This document shows, piece after piece, positions 8,226 to 17,249 of a stretch of DNA of 51,242 bases; the first letter of the stretch is position 1, and every line of letters starts with the position of its first letter. The notes under the pieces are model-generated. The model saw nothing but the letters and a program-made list of their open reading frames with translations, did not search any database and was not told the DNA's origin. Origin of the DNA: an uncultured Kiritimatiellota bacterium (lineage in GTDB: Bacteria; Verrucomicrobiota; Kiritimatiellia; RFP12; UBA1067); the NCBI GenBank assembly GCA_934621385.1, contig CAKTUI010000021.1, positions 1-51,242 of the forward strand. Direction: 5' to 3'. Both the position numbers and the translations under genes were made by a program.

Positions 8226-9622
8226 GACTGCACTCCTTCCTTGTTTGTTTTCGTGACGTAAATCTTCGCCATATCCGTTTTGAACGCCGACCTTTCCGAA
8301 ATGTCGAGTTCCTCGAACAGCTTTTCACCCGGCCGGATGCCGATGAAGACGATTGGCAAATCAACGTAGGGACGATACCCCGCCTGCTCAATCATCCCCT
8401 CCGCGAGGTCAAGGATGCGAACGGGTGCCCCCATGTCCAGCGTGTAAATCGCACGCTCTGCGCGACTGGCGGCCTGAAGGACCAGCCCAACGGCCTCCTG
8501 AATCGTCATAAAGTAGCGTTTCATGTCGGGATGCGTCACCGTCACGGGGCGACGCTCGGCAATCTGCTCACGAAAGAGCGGAACGACCGAACCCGAACTG
8601 CCGAGGACATTGCCGAAACGAACGGCGCAGAAGGATGTCCCCTTTTCCCCATTCAACCCGATGACGACCCCTTCGGCGGCCAGCTTCGTCTTGCCCATCA
8701 CGGAAATGGGGTTGACCGCCTTATCCGTCGAAATCAGGACGAAGCGCGTCACGCCATGGGACTTCGCCAGTTCGGCAACCGTCCGCGTCCCCTCGACATT
8801 GTTCAGCCACCCCTCCTCCGGATTCAGCTCAACCATCGGCACGTGCTTGCTCGCCGCCGCGTGCAGAACGACCTGCGGCTGGTACGCGGCAAATATCTTC
8901 TCCATGCGATCGCGATTGCCGCAGTCCACCATGAGCGGAACGAGCCGCACATTCCCACCAAGTCCCCGCATCTTTCGGTCAATCTCGTAGAGCGCATTCT
9001 CGCAGCGCTCAACAAGCAGAATCTGCCGCGCTCCCGCCGCCGCGACCTGCCGGACAATCTCCGAACCGATTGAGCCACCCGCTCCCGTCACCATCACGGT
9101 CTTGCCCGCAAGGAAGCGTGCCGCGACCGAATTGTCGAAGGTCTTCTCGCGGCGTTCGAGAAGCGACGCGATTCCCACGTCCTTGGCCCGCGCCACCATA
9201 TAGATTCGCCAAAGGATGCGGATGCCGATGATGCCGACCGTCGAGAATGCGAAGCACATGAGGGTAATCGAATACGGCGGACGTATCCGAAAGCTCAAGT
9301 CTCCTGGCAACCAAATGCGAAGGCCTGTCAACACAAGGCAGGCCAAGGCCATCGCCCCGATGTAGCGCGGCAAATCTCCCGCACGAATCCGCCGCCAGGC
9401 CAGACGATAGCACCCGCACAGCAAAAGCGACAGCACATGCACCGTCACGACCGTCAGATAGGAAAGCGCAACGGCACGCCATCCCCAGCGTGGCTCCTGA
9501 AAGTCGAACCTGAGGGCAAATGAGCACAGGTAACTTACGCCAATAATCGCCGCGTCAACGGCGATTGCGACCACACGCGTCGCAAGAAACTTGAGCCAAG
9601 CCTCTCTTGAGCGCGTCATCAT
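8222..9622 (-). CDS. FlaA1/CapD-type nucleoside-diphosphate-sugar 4,6-dehydratase, short form
   Basis: Membrane-anchored SDR enzyme that makes UDP-4-keto-6-deoxy sugars, usually from UDP-GlcNAc, for surface glycans. Four hydrophobic helices occupy about residues 10-142. The Rossmann domain starts with TGAGGSIG (179-186), and the active-site block STDKAVNP (298-305) with MGKTK (309-313) replaces the usual YxxxK with the Met-Lys type of this family. Typical members have about 600 residues with a second nucleotide-binding domain between the helices and the SDR. Here only about 30 residues lie between them, so that domain is missing and the protein has 466 residues. Two adjacent ATGs (9622, 9619) are possible. 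It overlaps both neighbours, so it is translationally coupled. Confidence 0.9.
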   Translation of the reverse strand: MMTRSREAWLKFLATRVVAIAVDAAIIGVSYLCSFALRFDFQEPRWGWRAVALSYLTVVTVHVLSLLLCGCYRLAWRRIRAGDLPRYIGAMALACLVLTGLRIWLPGDLSFRIRPPYSITLMCFAFSTVGIIGIRILWRIYMVARAKDVGIASLLERREKTFDNSVAARFLAGKTVMVTGAGGSIGSEIVRQVAAAGARQILLVERCENALYEIDRKMRGLGGNVRLVPLMVDCGNRDRMEKIFAAYQPQVVLHAAASKHVPMVELNPEEGWLNNVEGTRTVAELAKSHGVTRFVLISTDKAVNPISVMGKTKLAAEGVVIGLNGEKGTSFCAVRFGNVLGSSGSVVPLFREQIAERRPVTVTHPDMKRYFMTIQEAVGLVLQAASRAERAIYTLDMGAPVRILDLAEGMIEQAGYRPYVDLPIVFIGIRPGEKLFEELDISERSAFKTDMAKIYVTKTNKEGVQS

Positions 9623-10407
9623 CAGAGGAATGGCAGAAGCAACGCCGGCGCAAAAATCAGGGAATCAAACATATCAAGGAATCCGCCCATCCCCGCCGGC
9701 AAGAATGTCGACGAATCCTTGACCCCGCACTCACGCTTGATTCGGCTCTCGATCAAGTCGCCCGCCGTCCCGACCAGGGCCGCCGTCACGCCAAAGGCCA
9801 GGGCCTTGGCGATCGGATAGTCCACGATGCGCGTCGCACTCACCGACGCGAGAAGGACGGAAACAAGGCAGGACGCAAAGATGCTCCCGGCCAGGCCTTC
9901 CCAACTCTTCTTCGGCGAAATCGTCGGACACATCTTGTGCCGCCCAAAAAGCATCCCGAAGGCAAAGCCCCCCATATCCGAAATCTTGATAATTGCAATC
10001 ACGTAAATCAGCGTCATCACGCCGAACTCAATCGGAATCCGAATGAAGAACGACAGCGTGACCGGGATGTAGAGAATCCCAAGAAGCGTCACGGCGAGCG
10101 TCTGAATCGGGCGTTCAAACTTCCCAAACAGCGTCCGAAGCGCAAGCAGGAACACCAGAGGAATCAGCACATACGCACAGTCGACATCGTAGTAGACCTT
10201 GTAAAGAAGAACGGCCACCCCCGAGAGAAGCCCCAAAACGCCCATGCACCTATACTTGCGCGCCACCATCTGAGTAAACTCCAGGTGAACGCAAGCCACC
10301 AGCAGAATCATCACGGGCAACACATAAGTCATCGGCACCTTCAGAAGTGCCAGAATCACCAAGGCCGCCGTTGAAAGCGCCGCCACCACTCGCTTGATTA
10401 CGTGCAT
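9622..10407 (-). CDS. cdsA: Phosphatidate cytidylyltransferase
   Basis: Makes CDP-diacylglycerol from phosphatidic acid and CTP at the inner membrane. The product has 261 residues with about seven hydrophobic segments. The C-terminal CDS signature is clear: GDLIESRIKRECGVKDSS, then LPAGMGGFLDMFDS. The common PGHGG has AGMGG here, with Met in place of His; the catalytic Lys-Asp and final Asp pair are kept. The ATG at 10407 lies inside the end of uppS, and a GGGAGG tract a few bases upstream can serve as the ribosome site. uppS-cdsA is a widely conserved pair. Confidence 0.95.
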   Translation of the reverse strand: MHVIKRVVAALSTAALVILALLKVPMTYVLPVMILLVACVHLEFTQMVARKYRCMGVLGLLSGVAVLLYKVYYDVDCAYVLIPLVFLLALRTLFGKFERPIQTLAVTLLGILYIPVTLSFFIRIPIEFGVMTLIYVIAIIKISDMGGFAFGMLFGRHKMCPTISPKKSWEGLAGSIFASCLVSVLLASVSATRIVDYPIAKALAFGVTAALVGTAGDLIESRIKRECGVKDSSTFLPAGMGGFLDMFDSLIFAPALLLPFL

Positions 10408-11072
10408 CGTCCTCCCATCCGCCGCTCACGCCTTGAATAGGAGGCGAGCGCCTTGTCAAACTCCTCCCGACCGAAGTCGGGCCACAGTACGTCCGTAAAG
10501 TAATATTCCGAATAAGCCGATTCCCACAGGAGAAAGTTGCTCGTACGAACTTCCCCACTCGTCCGAATGATGAGATCGGGGTCCGGCACATCCGGCGCAT
10601 ACAGGTAGCGGGCAAATGACTGCTCCGTCACATCCTTCTCCCCTGCGGCAATCGCGGCGTTTACGGCATCCACGATTTCGGCCCTTCCGCCATAACTCAG
10701 CGCAACGAGGAGCGTAAAGTCGCCGCCGGCCGTCCGCTTCTCAAGCGCGGAAATCTGTCCCTGCAACTTCTCGGGCAGGTCGCCGCGCCGTCCAATCGCC
10801 CGAAAGCGGATGCCATTTGCAACCAGTTCATCCGCCTTCGTCGTCACGAAATGGCCGAGAAGCTTCATCAGTCCCGAGACTTCATCCTGCGAACGCTTCC
10901 AGTTCTCGGTTGAGAACGCATAGACGGTCAGGTAGCGAATACCCGCCTCGCGGCAGTAGTGCATGACACGATCAAGGGCGTCCGCCCCGGCACGATGTCC
11001 CATGAGACGCGGCAGTCGGTGGGCTTTCGCCCACCGGCCGTTGCCGTCCATGATAATCGCGAGATGCTCCAT
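10398..11072 (-). CDS. uppS: Isoprenyl (undecaprenyl) diphosphate synthase
   Basis: Cis-prenyltransferase that condenses isopentenyl diphosphate units into the C55 lipid carrier for peptidoglycan and surface polysaccharides. The 224-residue product has MDGNGRW at 8-14 (catalytic Asp9), YAFSTENW, and the C-terminal RTSGEVRTSNFLLWE motif that binds the diphosphate. It starts 6 bp after the purA stop with no clear ribosome site, and overlaps cdsA by 10 bp. The lipid carrier it makes could serve the CapD-like and DUF2723 proteins encoded downstream (inference). Confidence 0.95.
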   Translation of the reverse strand: MEHLAIIMDGNGRWAKAHRLPRLMGHRAGADALDRVMHYCREAGIRYLTVYAFSTENWKRSQDEVSGLMKLLGHFVTTKADELVANGIRFRAIGRRGDLPEKLQGQISALEKRTAGGDFTLLVALSYGGRAEIVDAVNAAIAAGEKDVTEQSFARYLYAPDVPDPDLIIRTSGEVRTSNFLLWESAYSEYYFTDVLWPDFGREEFDKALASYSRRERRMGGRCT

Positions 11073-11078
11073 GCTTCG

Positions 11079-12356
11079 TCAGATATTGATTCGCAGCGTC
11101 GTCTCACGGGCCGGGCCGACCGACAGCACGCCCAACTTACCGCCAACCAGTTCCAGAATGCGGTTCACATACGCCTTGGCGTTCTCGGGCAGTTCCGAAT
11201 AGTCGGTAATCTTCGACGTCTCGCACTGCCAGCCGGGCATTTCCTCATACACCGGCTCGCAAACCGAAAGCGCATCGAGATCCGCCGGGAACGTCGTGTA
11301 GACGAACCCGTCAGGACGACGGTAGCCCGTGCAAATCTTGACGACCGGGAAGGCATCAAGCACGTCCAGTTTCGTCATCGCCCAGTAGTCGATGCCGTTC
11401 ACGCGCTGGGCATAGCGGGCAACGACCGCATCAAACCATCCGCAACGGCGTGGACGACCCGTCGTCGCACCGAACTCACCGCCGCGCTGACGGAGCGTTT
11501 CGCCGTCCGCATCCATCAGTTCGGTCGGGAACGGTCCCTCGCCCACACGCGTCGTGTAGAGTTTCAGGACACCAATCACGCGGTCAATCGCCCGTGGACC
11601 GATGCCGGAACCCGTGCAAGCCCCGCCCGCCGTCGGATTCGACGACGTCACGAAGGGGTAGGTGCCGAAGTCAATGTCGAGCATCGTCGCCTGCGCACCT
11701 TCGAACAGAAGCGACTTCTTCGCCTCCAGTTCCTCGTGCAAGAACTGAATCGTATCGGTGACGTAGGGCATCAGGGCCGGCACCATCGGCGTATACAGAC
11801 GGACCATCTCGTCCGCATCGAGCGGATGCGCCCCCAGGGCCACCAGCGTGCGGTTCGCCTCCTCAACCTGATTGCGGATAAGGTCGGTGAAGTTCGGCTT
11901 CAGGATGTCACCGACGCGCATACCGTAACGCCCGACTTTCGCCGCGTACGCCGGACCGATGCCGCGGCCGGTCGTGCCGATTTTCTTGCCTTCGGGACGC
12001 GCCGCCTCCTCGGCCTTGTCGATGGCGCGATGCCACTGCATCACCATCTGCGCCCGCTCCGAAATGTGGAAGCGTCCCTTCAGTTCAAAGCCCCAGCTCT
12101 CGACCTGCTCCAGCTCCTTCATGAGGTCGAACGGATCCATGACAACGCCATTGCCGATGACGCAGTGCTTGCCGTTGTGGAGAATCCCGCTCGGCACAAG
12201 ATGGAGAACGTATTTCTTGTCGCCCACGACCACGGTGTGCCCGGCATTGGAGCCGCCCTGGAAACGGACGACGACATCCGCCTCCTCCGTCAAGAAGTCA
12301 ATGACCTTTCCCTTGCCTTCGTCACCCCATTGGGCGCCCACGAGTACGGTGTTCAT
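11079..12356 (-). CDS. purA: Adenylosuccinate synthetase
   Basis: Joins IMP and aspartate with GTP to give adenylosuccinate in AMP synthesis. The 425-residue product has the P-loop-like GAQWGDEGKGK (7-17), the catalytic Asp and His in this loop and in SNAGHT, and GTTGRGIGPAY. Length is normal. The ATG at 12356 is preceded by AAAGGAATAG, and a TATAAT box at 12412-12407 gives a leader of about 43 nt. It is the first gene of a six-gene operon whose other members are mostly envelope functions. Confidence 0.97.
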   Translation of the reverse strand: MNTVLVGAQWGDEGKGKVIDFLTEEADVVVRFQGGSNAGHTVVVGDKKYVLHLVPSGILHNGKHCVIGNGVVMDPFDLMKELEQVESWGFELKGRFHISERAQMVMQWHRAIDKAEEAARPEGKKIGTTGRGIGPAYAAKVGRYGMRVGDILKPNFTDLIRNQVEEANRTLVALGAHPLDADEMVRLYTPMVPALMPYVTDTIQFLHEELEAKKSLLFEGAQATMLDIDFGTYPFVTSSNPTAGGACTGSGIGPRAIDRVIGVLKLYTTRVGEGPFPTELMDADGETLRQRGGEFGATTGRPRRCGWFDAVVARYAQRVNGIDYWAMTKLDVLDAFPVVKICTGYRRPDGFVYTTFPADLDALSVCEPVYEEMPGWQCETSKITDYSELPENAKAYVNRILELVGGKLGVLSVGPARETTLRINI

Positions 12357-12406
12357 TTCTCTGTTCTATTCCTTTACTTAAATGTACTGAACTCAAGCCG
12401 TGCCTT

Positions 12407-12415
12407 ATTATACCA
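12407..12415 (-). promoter_or_regulatory. Extended -10 box for purA operon
   Basis: The minus strand reads TGGTATAAT preceded by a T-rich run. It is the same extended -10 form seen before several other genes in the window. It lies in the 135-bp gap between the pilB-type gene and purA and predicts a leader of about 43 nt. Confidence 0.75.
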
Positions 12416-12491
12416 AAAATCGGCTGAGGGCGTACGCCCCGACCAATCCTGGCACAAATCGCCCACGGCTCATCAATGTGTCCGCGTTAGG

Positions 12492-14180
12492 TTAGGTATA
12501 GCGGAGAACTTCGTCCACCGTCGTATACCCGTCGAGAATCGAGCGGATGCCGTCCTCACGCATCGTCCGCATGCCAAGTTCACGCGCCTTCTCGCGGATG
12601 ACAAGCGTCGGCGCACGGTTGTTGACGAGTTCGCGCAGGGGATTGGACATCCGAAGATACTCGAAGACGCCCTTACGCCCCTTGTAGCCCGTCCCGTTGC
12701 AGGTCTTGCACCCCTTGCCAAAGTAGAACGGACGCCCGCCAATCTGGTCTCGCGTCATCTCGATGCGGTCCAGCGTCTCATCGTCCGGCTCGTAGGCCTG
12801 CTTGCAGTCGCGGCAGCAGGTTCGGACGAGTCGCTGCCCGAGCACGCCTTCCAGCGTGGACGAAAGGAGATAGGGCGCAACATTCATGTCCACAAGACGC
12901 ATCACCGCGCCCGCCGCATCGTTCGTGTGAAGCGTCGAGAAGACGAAGTGACCCGTCAGGGCGGCCTGAACGGCGATCTCGGCCGTCTCAAGGTCGCGGA
13001 TTTCGCCAATCATCATCACGTCGGGGTCCTGACGAAGGAACGCACGGAGCACCTTCGCAAACGTATTGCCAGCCTGCGCGTCAATCGGGACCTGGACAAT
13101 GCCGTCCACATTGTATTCGACAGGCTCCTCGGCCGTCAGCAGCTTCGTGTCAATCTGGTTGATGCGCCGCAAAATCGAGTACAGCGTGGTCGTCTTGCCC
13201 GAACCCGTCGGGCCCGTCACGATGAAGATGCCGTTGGGCTTCTCGATGTCCATCGTAATCTGCTCGTAGACATCCTCCGGCAAACCCACGTTCTCAAGGT
13301 CAAGCGAGGTCGCCGACTGGTCGAGAATACGCATAACGACCGATTCGCCGTGCGCCGTGGGCAGGCACGAGACACGGAGGTCGACGGGCTTGCCGGCCAC
13401 CGTCAGGGCGATTCGCCCGTCCTGCGGAATCCGCCGCTCGGCGATATTGAGGTTCGACAGAATCTTGATGCGCGAGATAATCGCCGGTGCCATCTTCACG
13501 TCGGGCGCCTTCATCTCATAGAGCGCACCGTCCACGCGATAGCGAATCTTGAAGTCCTTCTCAAACGGCTCGATGTGAATATCCGACGCACGGTCCACAA
13601 CGCCCTGGTAGAGGACCAGGTTGACGAACCGAATGATGGCCGACGAGTTCGCCGCGTTCTCAACCGAGGTGATGTCGTTGACATTGGCCGTCAGCCCCTC
13701 ATCATCCGACATCCCCTCACCGAGGGACTTAATCATGTCCGCGACGGACTCGTTTGCGTCGCCGTAGTACTGGGCGATGCGATCCATCACGTCCTTCTCG
13801 CGGGCGAAGACGAACTTGACCTCCTTCGAGAGCGTGAAGAGCATCTCGTCGGAGATGCGTGGATCCACAAGGTCGAAGGTCGCAAGCGTTACGGACGAAT
13901 CGTCCGATGCCACCGGAAAGACGTTGTACATCCGCGCCGTCGAGGCGGGAATCGCATTCGTCACGTCCGTGTCGATTGTCATCGAACCGAGGTCAATCGC
14001 CTCCGTGTCCTGATAGGCCGCCATCGCCGCCAGCAGGTCGTCCTCTGAAAGAATCCCCTGGTCGATGACGAGCTGACGGATGGTCTTCGACTCCGTCTTG
14101 GAGATTTCCTGCAAGTCCTTCGCGGTATCGTCGTCAATGTACCCGTTCTGGACGAGAATCTGGAGAATCGGATCAAGCAT
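12492..14180 (-). CDS. GspE/PilB-family type IV pilus or type II secretion ATPase
   Basis: Cytoplasmic hexameric ATPase that drives pilus or pseudopilus assembly. The 562-residue product has an N-terminal GspE/MshEN domain (about 1-140), then the ATPase core: Walker A GPTGSGKTT at 323-331, Asp box and Walker B in DPDVMMIGEIRD, and FSTLHTND with the His box. Two Cys pairs near the end (CCRDC and CKTCNGTG) form the zinc-binding insert of PilB/GspE. It follows pilT by 3 bp and is the last gene of the pilB-pilT-pilB set. With two such ATPases here, which one serves pili and which a type II system cannot be told from sequence alone. Confidence 0.92.
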   Translation of the reverse strand: MLDPILQILVQNGYIDDDTAKDLQEISKTESKTIRQLVIDQGILSEDDLLAAMAAYQDTEAIDLGSMTIDTDVTNAIPASTARMYNVFPVASDDSSVTLATFDLVDPRISDEMLFTLSKEVKFVFAREKDVMDRIAQYYGDANESVADMIKSLGEGMSDDEGLTANVNDITSVENAANSSAIIRFVNLVLYQGVVDRASDIHIEPFEKDFKIRYRVDGALYEMKAPDVKMAPAIISRIKILSNLNIAERRIPQDGRIALTVAGKPVDLRVSCLPTAHGESVVMRILDQSATSLDLENVGLPEDVYEQITMDIEKPNGIFIVTGPTGSGKTTTLYSILRRINQIDTKLLTAEEPVEYNVDGIVQVPIDAQAGNTFAKVLRAFLRQDPDVMMIGEIRDLETAEIAVQAALTGHFVFSTLHTNDAAGAVMRLVDMNVAPYLLSSTLEGVLGQRLVRTCCRDCKQAYEPDDETLDRIEMTRDQIGGRPFYFGKGCKTCNGTGYKGRKGVFEYLRMSNPLRELVNNRAPTLVIREKARELGMRTMREDGIRSILDGYTTVDEVLRYT

Positions 14181-14183
14181 GGC

Positions 14184-15272
14184 TTAACGTCCGTACCCTT
14201 CCTCTTTGAGTTTCTCGACAACCGAATCAGGATCCTGCGACTTCGTAATGAGGTCCTCGTAGGAAATCAATCCCTGCCGGTAGAGGTTCATGAGCGAGGA
14301 GTCAAGCGTCATCATGCCGAACTTCGCGCCCGTCTGGAGATCGCTCTTAATCATGTTCGTCTTGTTGTCGCGGATGCGCGAACGAATGGCATCCGTCGAC
14401 GTCATGATTTCAAAGGCCGCAACTCGCCCGTGGACTTCGCCATTGGCATCCAGCTTCGGCAGGAGAATCTGCGAAATGACGGCCTGAAGACCGGCGGCGA
14501 GCTGGGTGCGAATCTGCGCCTGCTGATTGGTCGGGAACGCGTCGACAATACGGTCGATCGTTTCCGCCGCGCCCGTCGTGTGGAGCGTTCCGAAGACGAG
14601 GTGGCCCGTTTCTGCCGCCGTAATCGCCGCGCCAATCGTCTCAAGGTCGCGCATTTCACCGACGAGAATCACGTCAGGGTCCTGTCGAAGGGCGCGGCGA
14701 ATCGCCTCCGCGAAACTCGGCACGTCGTCGCCAACCTCGCGCTGCGTGACGAGCGACTTCGCCGACGTGTGATAGAATTCAATCGGGTCCTCAATCGTGA
14801 TGATGTGGACGCCCCGCTCGTGGTTGATGACATCCAGCATGGAGGCGAGCGTCGTCGACTTACCCGAACCCGTCGGACCCGTCACAAGAATCAGCCCACG
14901 CGGCTTGAAGAGAAGTTCCTTCGCCACCGGCGGCAGCCCAAGCTGTTCAAGCGTCATCAGTTTGGACGGAATCTGACGAAGGACCGCACCGTAGCGCTTG
15001 CGCTCCTTGAAGATGGACACACGGAAACGCGTCCCGTCCGGGTGCGCCAACGCAAAGTCCGCACCGCCGTTCTTCTCAACCTCGGCCATCTGCGCGTCGG
15101 TCGAAATCTCCTTGACGAGTCGGTAGGAGTCCTCTTCCGTCAGCGTCTCTTCCGAAAGCGGCAGAAGCTCACCATTCACACGAAGTTCAGGCGGCATGTA
15201 GGCCCGGATGTGAAGGTCGGAACCTCCCTCATCAATCGTCGCCTGCAACAGTTCCGGCATCGTAATATCCAT
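14184..15272 (-). CDS. pilT: PilT-type twitching motility retraction ATPase
   Basis: Hexameric ATPase that depolymerises type IV pili. The 362-residue product has the PilT features: GGSDLHI near residue 17-23, Walker A GPTGSGKST (132-140), Walker B RQDPDVILVGEMRD, and the C-terminal block with FGTLHTTGAAETIDRIVD. The AIRR motif (AIRRALRQDP) is close to the AIRNLIRE-type sequence needed for retraction in known PilT. No zinc insert, which separates it from the two PilB-like neighbours. A ribosome site (AAAGGA with GAGG) precedes the ATG. Confidence 0.95.
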   Translation of the reverse strand: MDITMPELLQATIDEGGSDLHIRAYMPPELRVNGELLPLSEETLTEEDSYRLVKEISTDAQMAEVEKNGGADFALAHPDGTRFRVSIFKERKRYGAVLRQIPSKLMTLEQLGLPPVAKELLFKPRGLILVTGPTGSGKSTTLASMLDVINHERGVHIITIEDPIEFYHTSAKSLVTQREVGDDVPSFAEAIRRALRQDPDVILVGEMRDLETIGAAITAAETGHLVFGTLHTTGAAETIDRIVDAFPTNQQAQIRTQLAAGLQAVISQILLPKLDANGEVHGRVAAFEIMTSTDAIRSRIRDNKTNMIKSDLQTGAKFGMMTLDSSLMNLYRQGLISYEDLITKSQDPDSVVEKLKEEGYGR

Positions 15273-15303
15273 AGTCTTACCTCAAATTCCTTTTGTTTAC
15301 CCC

Positions 15304-16971
15304 TTAGTCCGCATCGCCCATCGTCACACGCAGGACCTCGGCGAGGCTCGTCATACCGCTCGCGACCTTGAGCATTCCGTCCTCGCGAAGGGTGCGCATA
15401 CCCATTTCGCGGGCGCGTTGGCGCAACAGTGTCGCGGGCGCATGGTCGAAAATCAGGCGCTGAATCGTATCATCCACCTTGAAGATTTCAAAGATGCCCT
15501 TGCGTCCTTTGTAGCCACTGTGGCCGCACCGATCGCAGCCCGCGCCGTGGTACATCCGCTCCGGCATCGTCTTGGCAATCTGTCCGAGCATCTTGATCTC
15601 GCGCTCGGTCGGCGTGTACGCCTCCTTGCAGTTCTCGCAGATTGCGCGCACCAGACGCTGGGCCATCGCCGCACGAAGCGCCGAGGCTACGAGGAACGGC
15701 TTCACGCCAATATCCAGAAGTCGGGTCACGGCCGACGGCGCGTCATTCGTGTGAAGGGTCGAGAAGACGAGGTGACCCGTCAGGGCCGCCTCCATGGCGA
15801 TGTCCGCCGTCTCGGCATCACGAATTTCGCCAATCATCACGATGTTCGGGGCCTGACGCAGAATCGAGCGAAGTGCCGCCGAGAAGTCGAGGCCAACATC
15901 CTTGTTCACCTGGACCTGGTTGATGCCGCTCATCTGGTATTCAACAGGGTCCTCAACCGTAATCAGCTTCTTGTCCGGCGTATTGATCTGCCCAAGGCAG
16001 GCATAAAGGGTCGTCGTCTTGCCCGAACCTGTCGGCCCCGTCACGAGCACCACGCCGTCTGGCAACTTGATCAGACGCTCGAAAGTCGCCTGGTCATCCG
16101 TCAAGAAGCCGAGCTGCGGCAAGCCAAGCGAGAGGTTGGACTTATCGAGAATACGCATGACAATCGACTCACCGTGATTCGTCGGCACGGAGCTGACACG
16201 AAGGTCAAGGTCCTTTCCGCCGACCGTAATCTGGATTCGTCCGTCCTGCGGAATCCGCTTCTCGGAGATCTTCATCTTCGACATGATCTTGATGCGCGAG
16301 ATGATGGCGCTCTGCAACCGCTTCGGCGGCGAGTCCATCTTTCGAAGCGCACCGTCGATGCGGTAGCGGACGCGGAACTCCTTCTCCATCGGCTCAATGT
16401 GAATATCCGAAGCCTTCATCTTGATGGCCGTCGTAATCAGCATCGTCGCCAACTTGATAACGGGCGCATCATCCCCGGTCGCATCCTCACCGCCGCCGAT
16501 GAACTCATCACGCGTCTGCACGTCGGCGGACTCGCCGTCCGAATAAAGTTTCGCCATCGCCGCCATCACTTCGGAGCGCGGCGAAATGACGGCCTCGACA
16601 TCGCGCCCGTGCAGGACGTACCGCAGGGAGTCAATCGCATCGTACGCCATGGGATCCGAAAGGGCCACGGTGATGGAGTCTGCATCCGCAACGACGGGAA
16701 CGACCCCGTACTTCTTCGCGATCTCCGCCGGGATTTCCTTCGTAATCTCGGGATTGATTGCCTCCGCATTCACATGGCAGTACTTCAGGCCGAACTGGTC
16801 CGCGACCGTACCGAGGACATCGTCCTCGCTAATCGTTCCACCCGCAACGAGGACGTCCAGCGTCGTCTCGTTTTCGGCCCTCATGGATTTCGCCGCAGCG
16901 TCGATCTGCTCCGCGGTTAGGAAGCCGCGTTCGGTCAGAAGTTGCAGTACATATTCATCGTTACTCGTCAT
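15304..16971 (-). CDS. pilB: PilB-family type IV pilus assembly ATPase
   Basis: A second extension-type ATPase, 555 residues. The N-terminal MshEN-like domain spans about 1-145. The core holds Walker A GPTGSGKTT (312-320), NIVMIGEIRDAETAD, and FSTLHTNDAPSAVTRL. Zinc ligands are in ICENC and CDRCGHSGYKG. It is similar to the 12492-14180 product throughout, so the pair probably arose by duplication. It is the first gene of the pilB-pilT-pilB operon. The ATG at 16971 has no ribosome site, and a -10 box TATACT ends 11 nt upstream, so the transcript is almost leaderless. No pilC, pilM-Q or pilin genes are in the window. Confidence 0.92.
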   Translation of the reverse strand: MTSNDEYVLQLLTERGFLTAEQIDAAAKSMRAENETTLDVLVAGGTISEDDVLGTVADQFGLKYCHVNAEAINPEITKEIPAEIAKKYGVVPVVADADSITVALSDPMAYDAIDSLRYVLHGRDVEAVISPRSEVMAAMAKLYSDGESADVQTRDEFIGGGEDATGDDAPVIKLATMLITTAIKMKASDIHIEPMEKEFRVRYRIDGALRKMDSPPKRLQSAIISRIKIMSKMKISEKRIPQDGRIQITVGGKDLDLRVSSVPTNHGESIVMRILDKSNLSLGLPQLGFLTDDQATFERLIKLPDGVVLVTGPTGSGKTTTLYACLGQINTPDKKLITVEDPVEYQMSGINQVQVNKDVGLDFSAALRSILRQAPNIVMIGEIRDAETADIAMEAALTGHLVFSTLHTNDAPSAVTRLLDIGVKPFLVASALRAAMAQRLVRAICENCKEAYTPTEREIKMLGQIAKTMPERMYHGAGCDRCGHSGYKGRKGIFEIFKVDDTIQRLIFDHAPATLLRQRAREMGMRTLREDGMLKVASGMTSLAEVLRVTMGDAD

Positions 16972-16982
16972 TGCAAGTCAGT

Positions 16983-17011
16983 AGTATACTATAAAAGACG
17001 ATTGGGAACAA
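16983..17011 (-). promoter_or_regulatory. Promoter for pilB-pilT operon
   Basis: On the minus strand TTGTTC (17011-17006), a 17-bp spacer and TATACT (16988-16983) form a normal sigma-70-type promoter. The -10 ends 11 nt before the ATG, leaving only a few bases of leader. Confidence 0.65.
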
Positions 17012-17092
17012 GTGGGCACAGGCTGAGCTGCGGCAGATGGTTTTGCCGGGTGGCCGCTGCCCGTCGGCATCGCGGCGTTCGCGGGTTTTGCC

Positions 17093-17112
17093 GGCCTGCC
17101 GTTCGGCAGGCC
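17093..17112. repeat. Inverted repeat, 9-bp arms
   Basis: GGCCTGCCG and CGGCAGGCC flank a TT centre, a perfect 20-bp palindrome in the gene-poor region upstream of pilB. It has no T-run on either side, so it does not look like a terminator. It lies in front of the plus-strand gene promoter. Confidence 0.6.
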
Positions 17113-17156
17113 ATTCAAACTGCCGCGCTCGCGCCTTCAGAACGCCTCTCCCTGGC

Positions 17157-17182
17157 GGGGGTTCGGGGCGCAACCCCCGTCC
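17157..17182. repeat. Dispersed G/C-rich repeat, copy 1
   Basis: Contains GGGGTTCGGGGCGCA followed by ACCCCCGTCC, able to pair GGGG with CCCC. A close copy occurs at 33203-33228. Both lie between genes and both are followed within 30 bp by TTCGCCGCG. Confidence 0.6.
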
Positions 17183-17207
17183 TTTCGCTGGTTTTCGCCG
17201 CGCCCCC

Positions 17208-17237
17208 TTGACAAGGCACCGCGAACTATGGTACGCT
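17208..17237 (+). promoter_or_regulatory. Plus-strand promoter for small membrane protein gene
   Basis: A consensus -35 TTGACA (17208-17213), an 18-bp spacer and a TGG-extended -10 TACGCT (17232-17237). The -10 ends 12 nt before the ATG at 17250, matching the short-leader layout of the minus-strand promoters in this window. It is the only convincing plus-strand promoter. Confidence 0.65.
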
Positions 17238-17249
17238 ACAGGCAGTCCG

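Noticed and set aside
12428..12439. GGGCGTACGCCC palindrome after the pilB-type gene as a terminator
   Set aside because: Stem is only four pairs around a GTAC loop, with no T-run on the minus strand.
10959..14048. A plus-strand open frame of about 1029 codons opposite uppS, purA and pilB-type genes
   Set aside because: It is antisense to three well-identified genes, has an Arg/His-rich composition typical of a shadow frame, and has no promoter or ribosome site.
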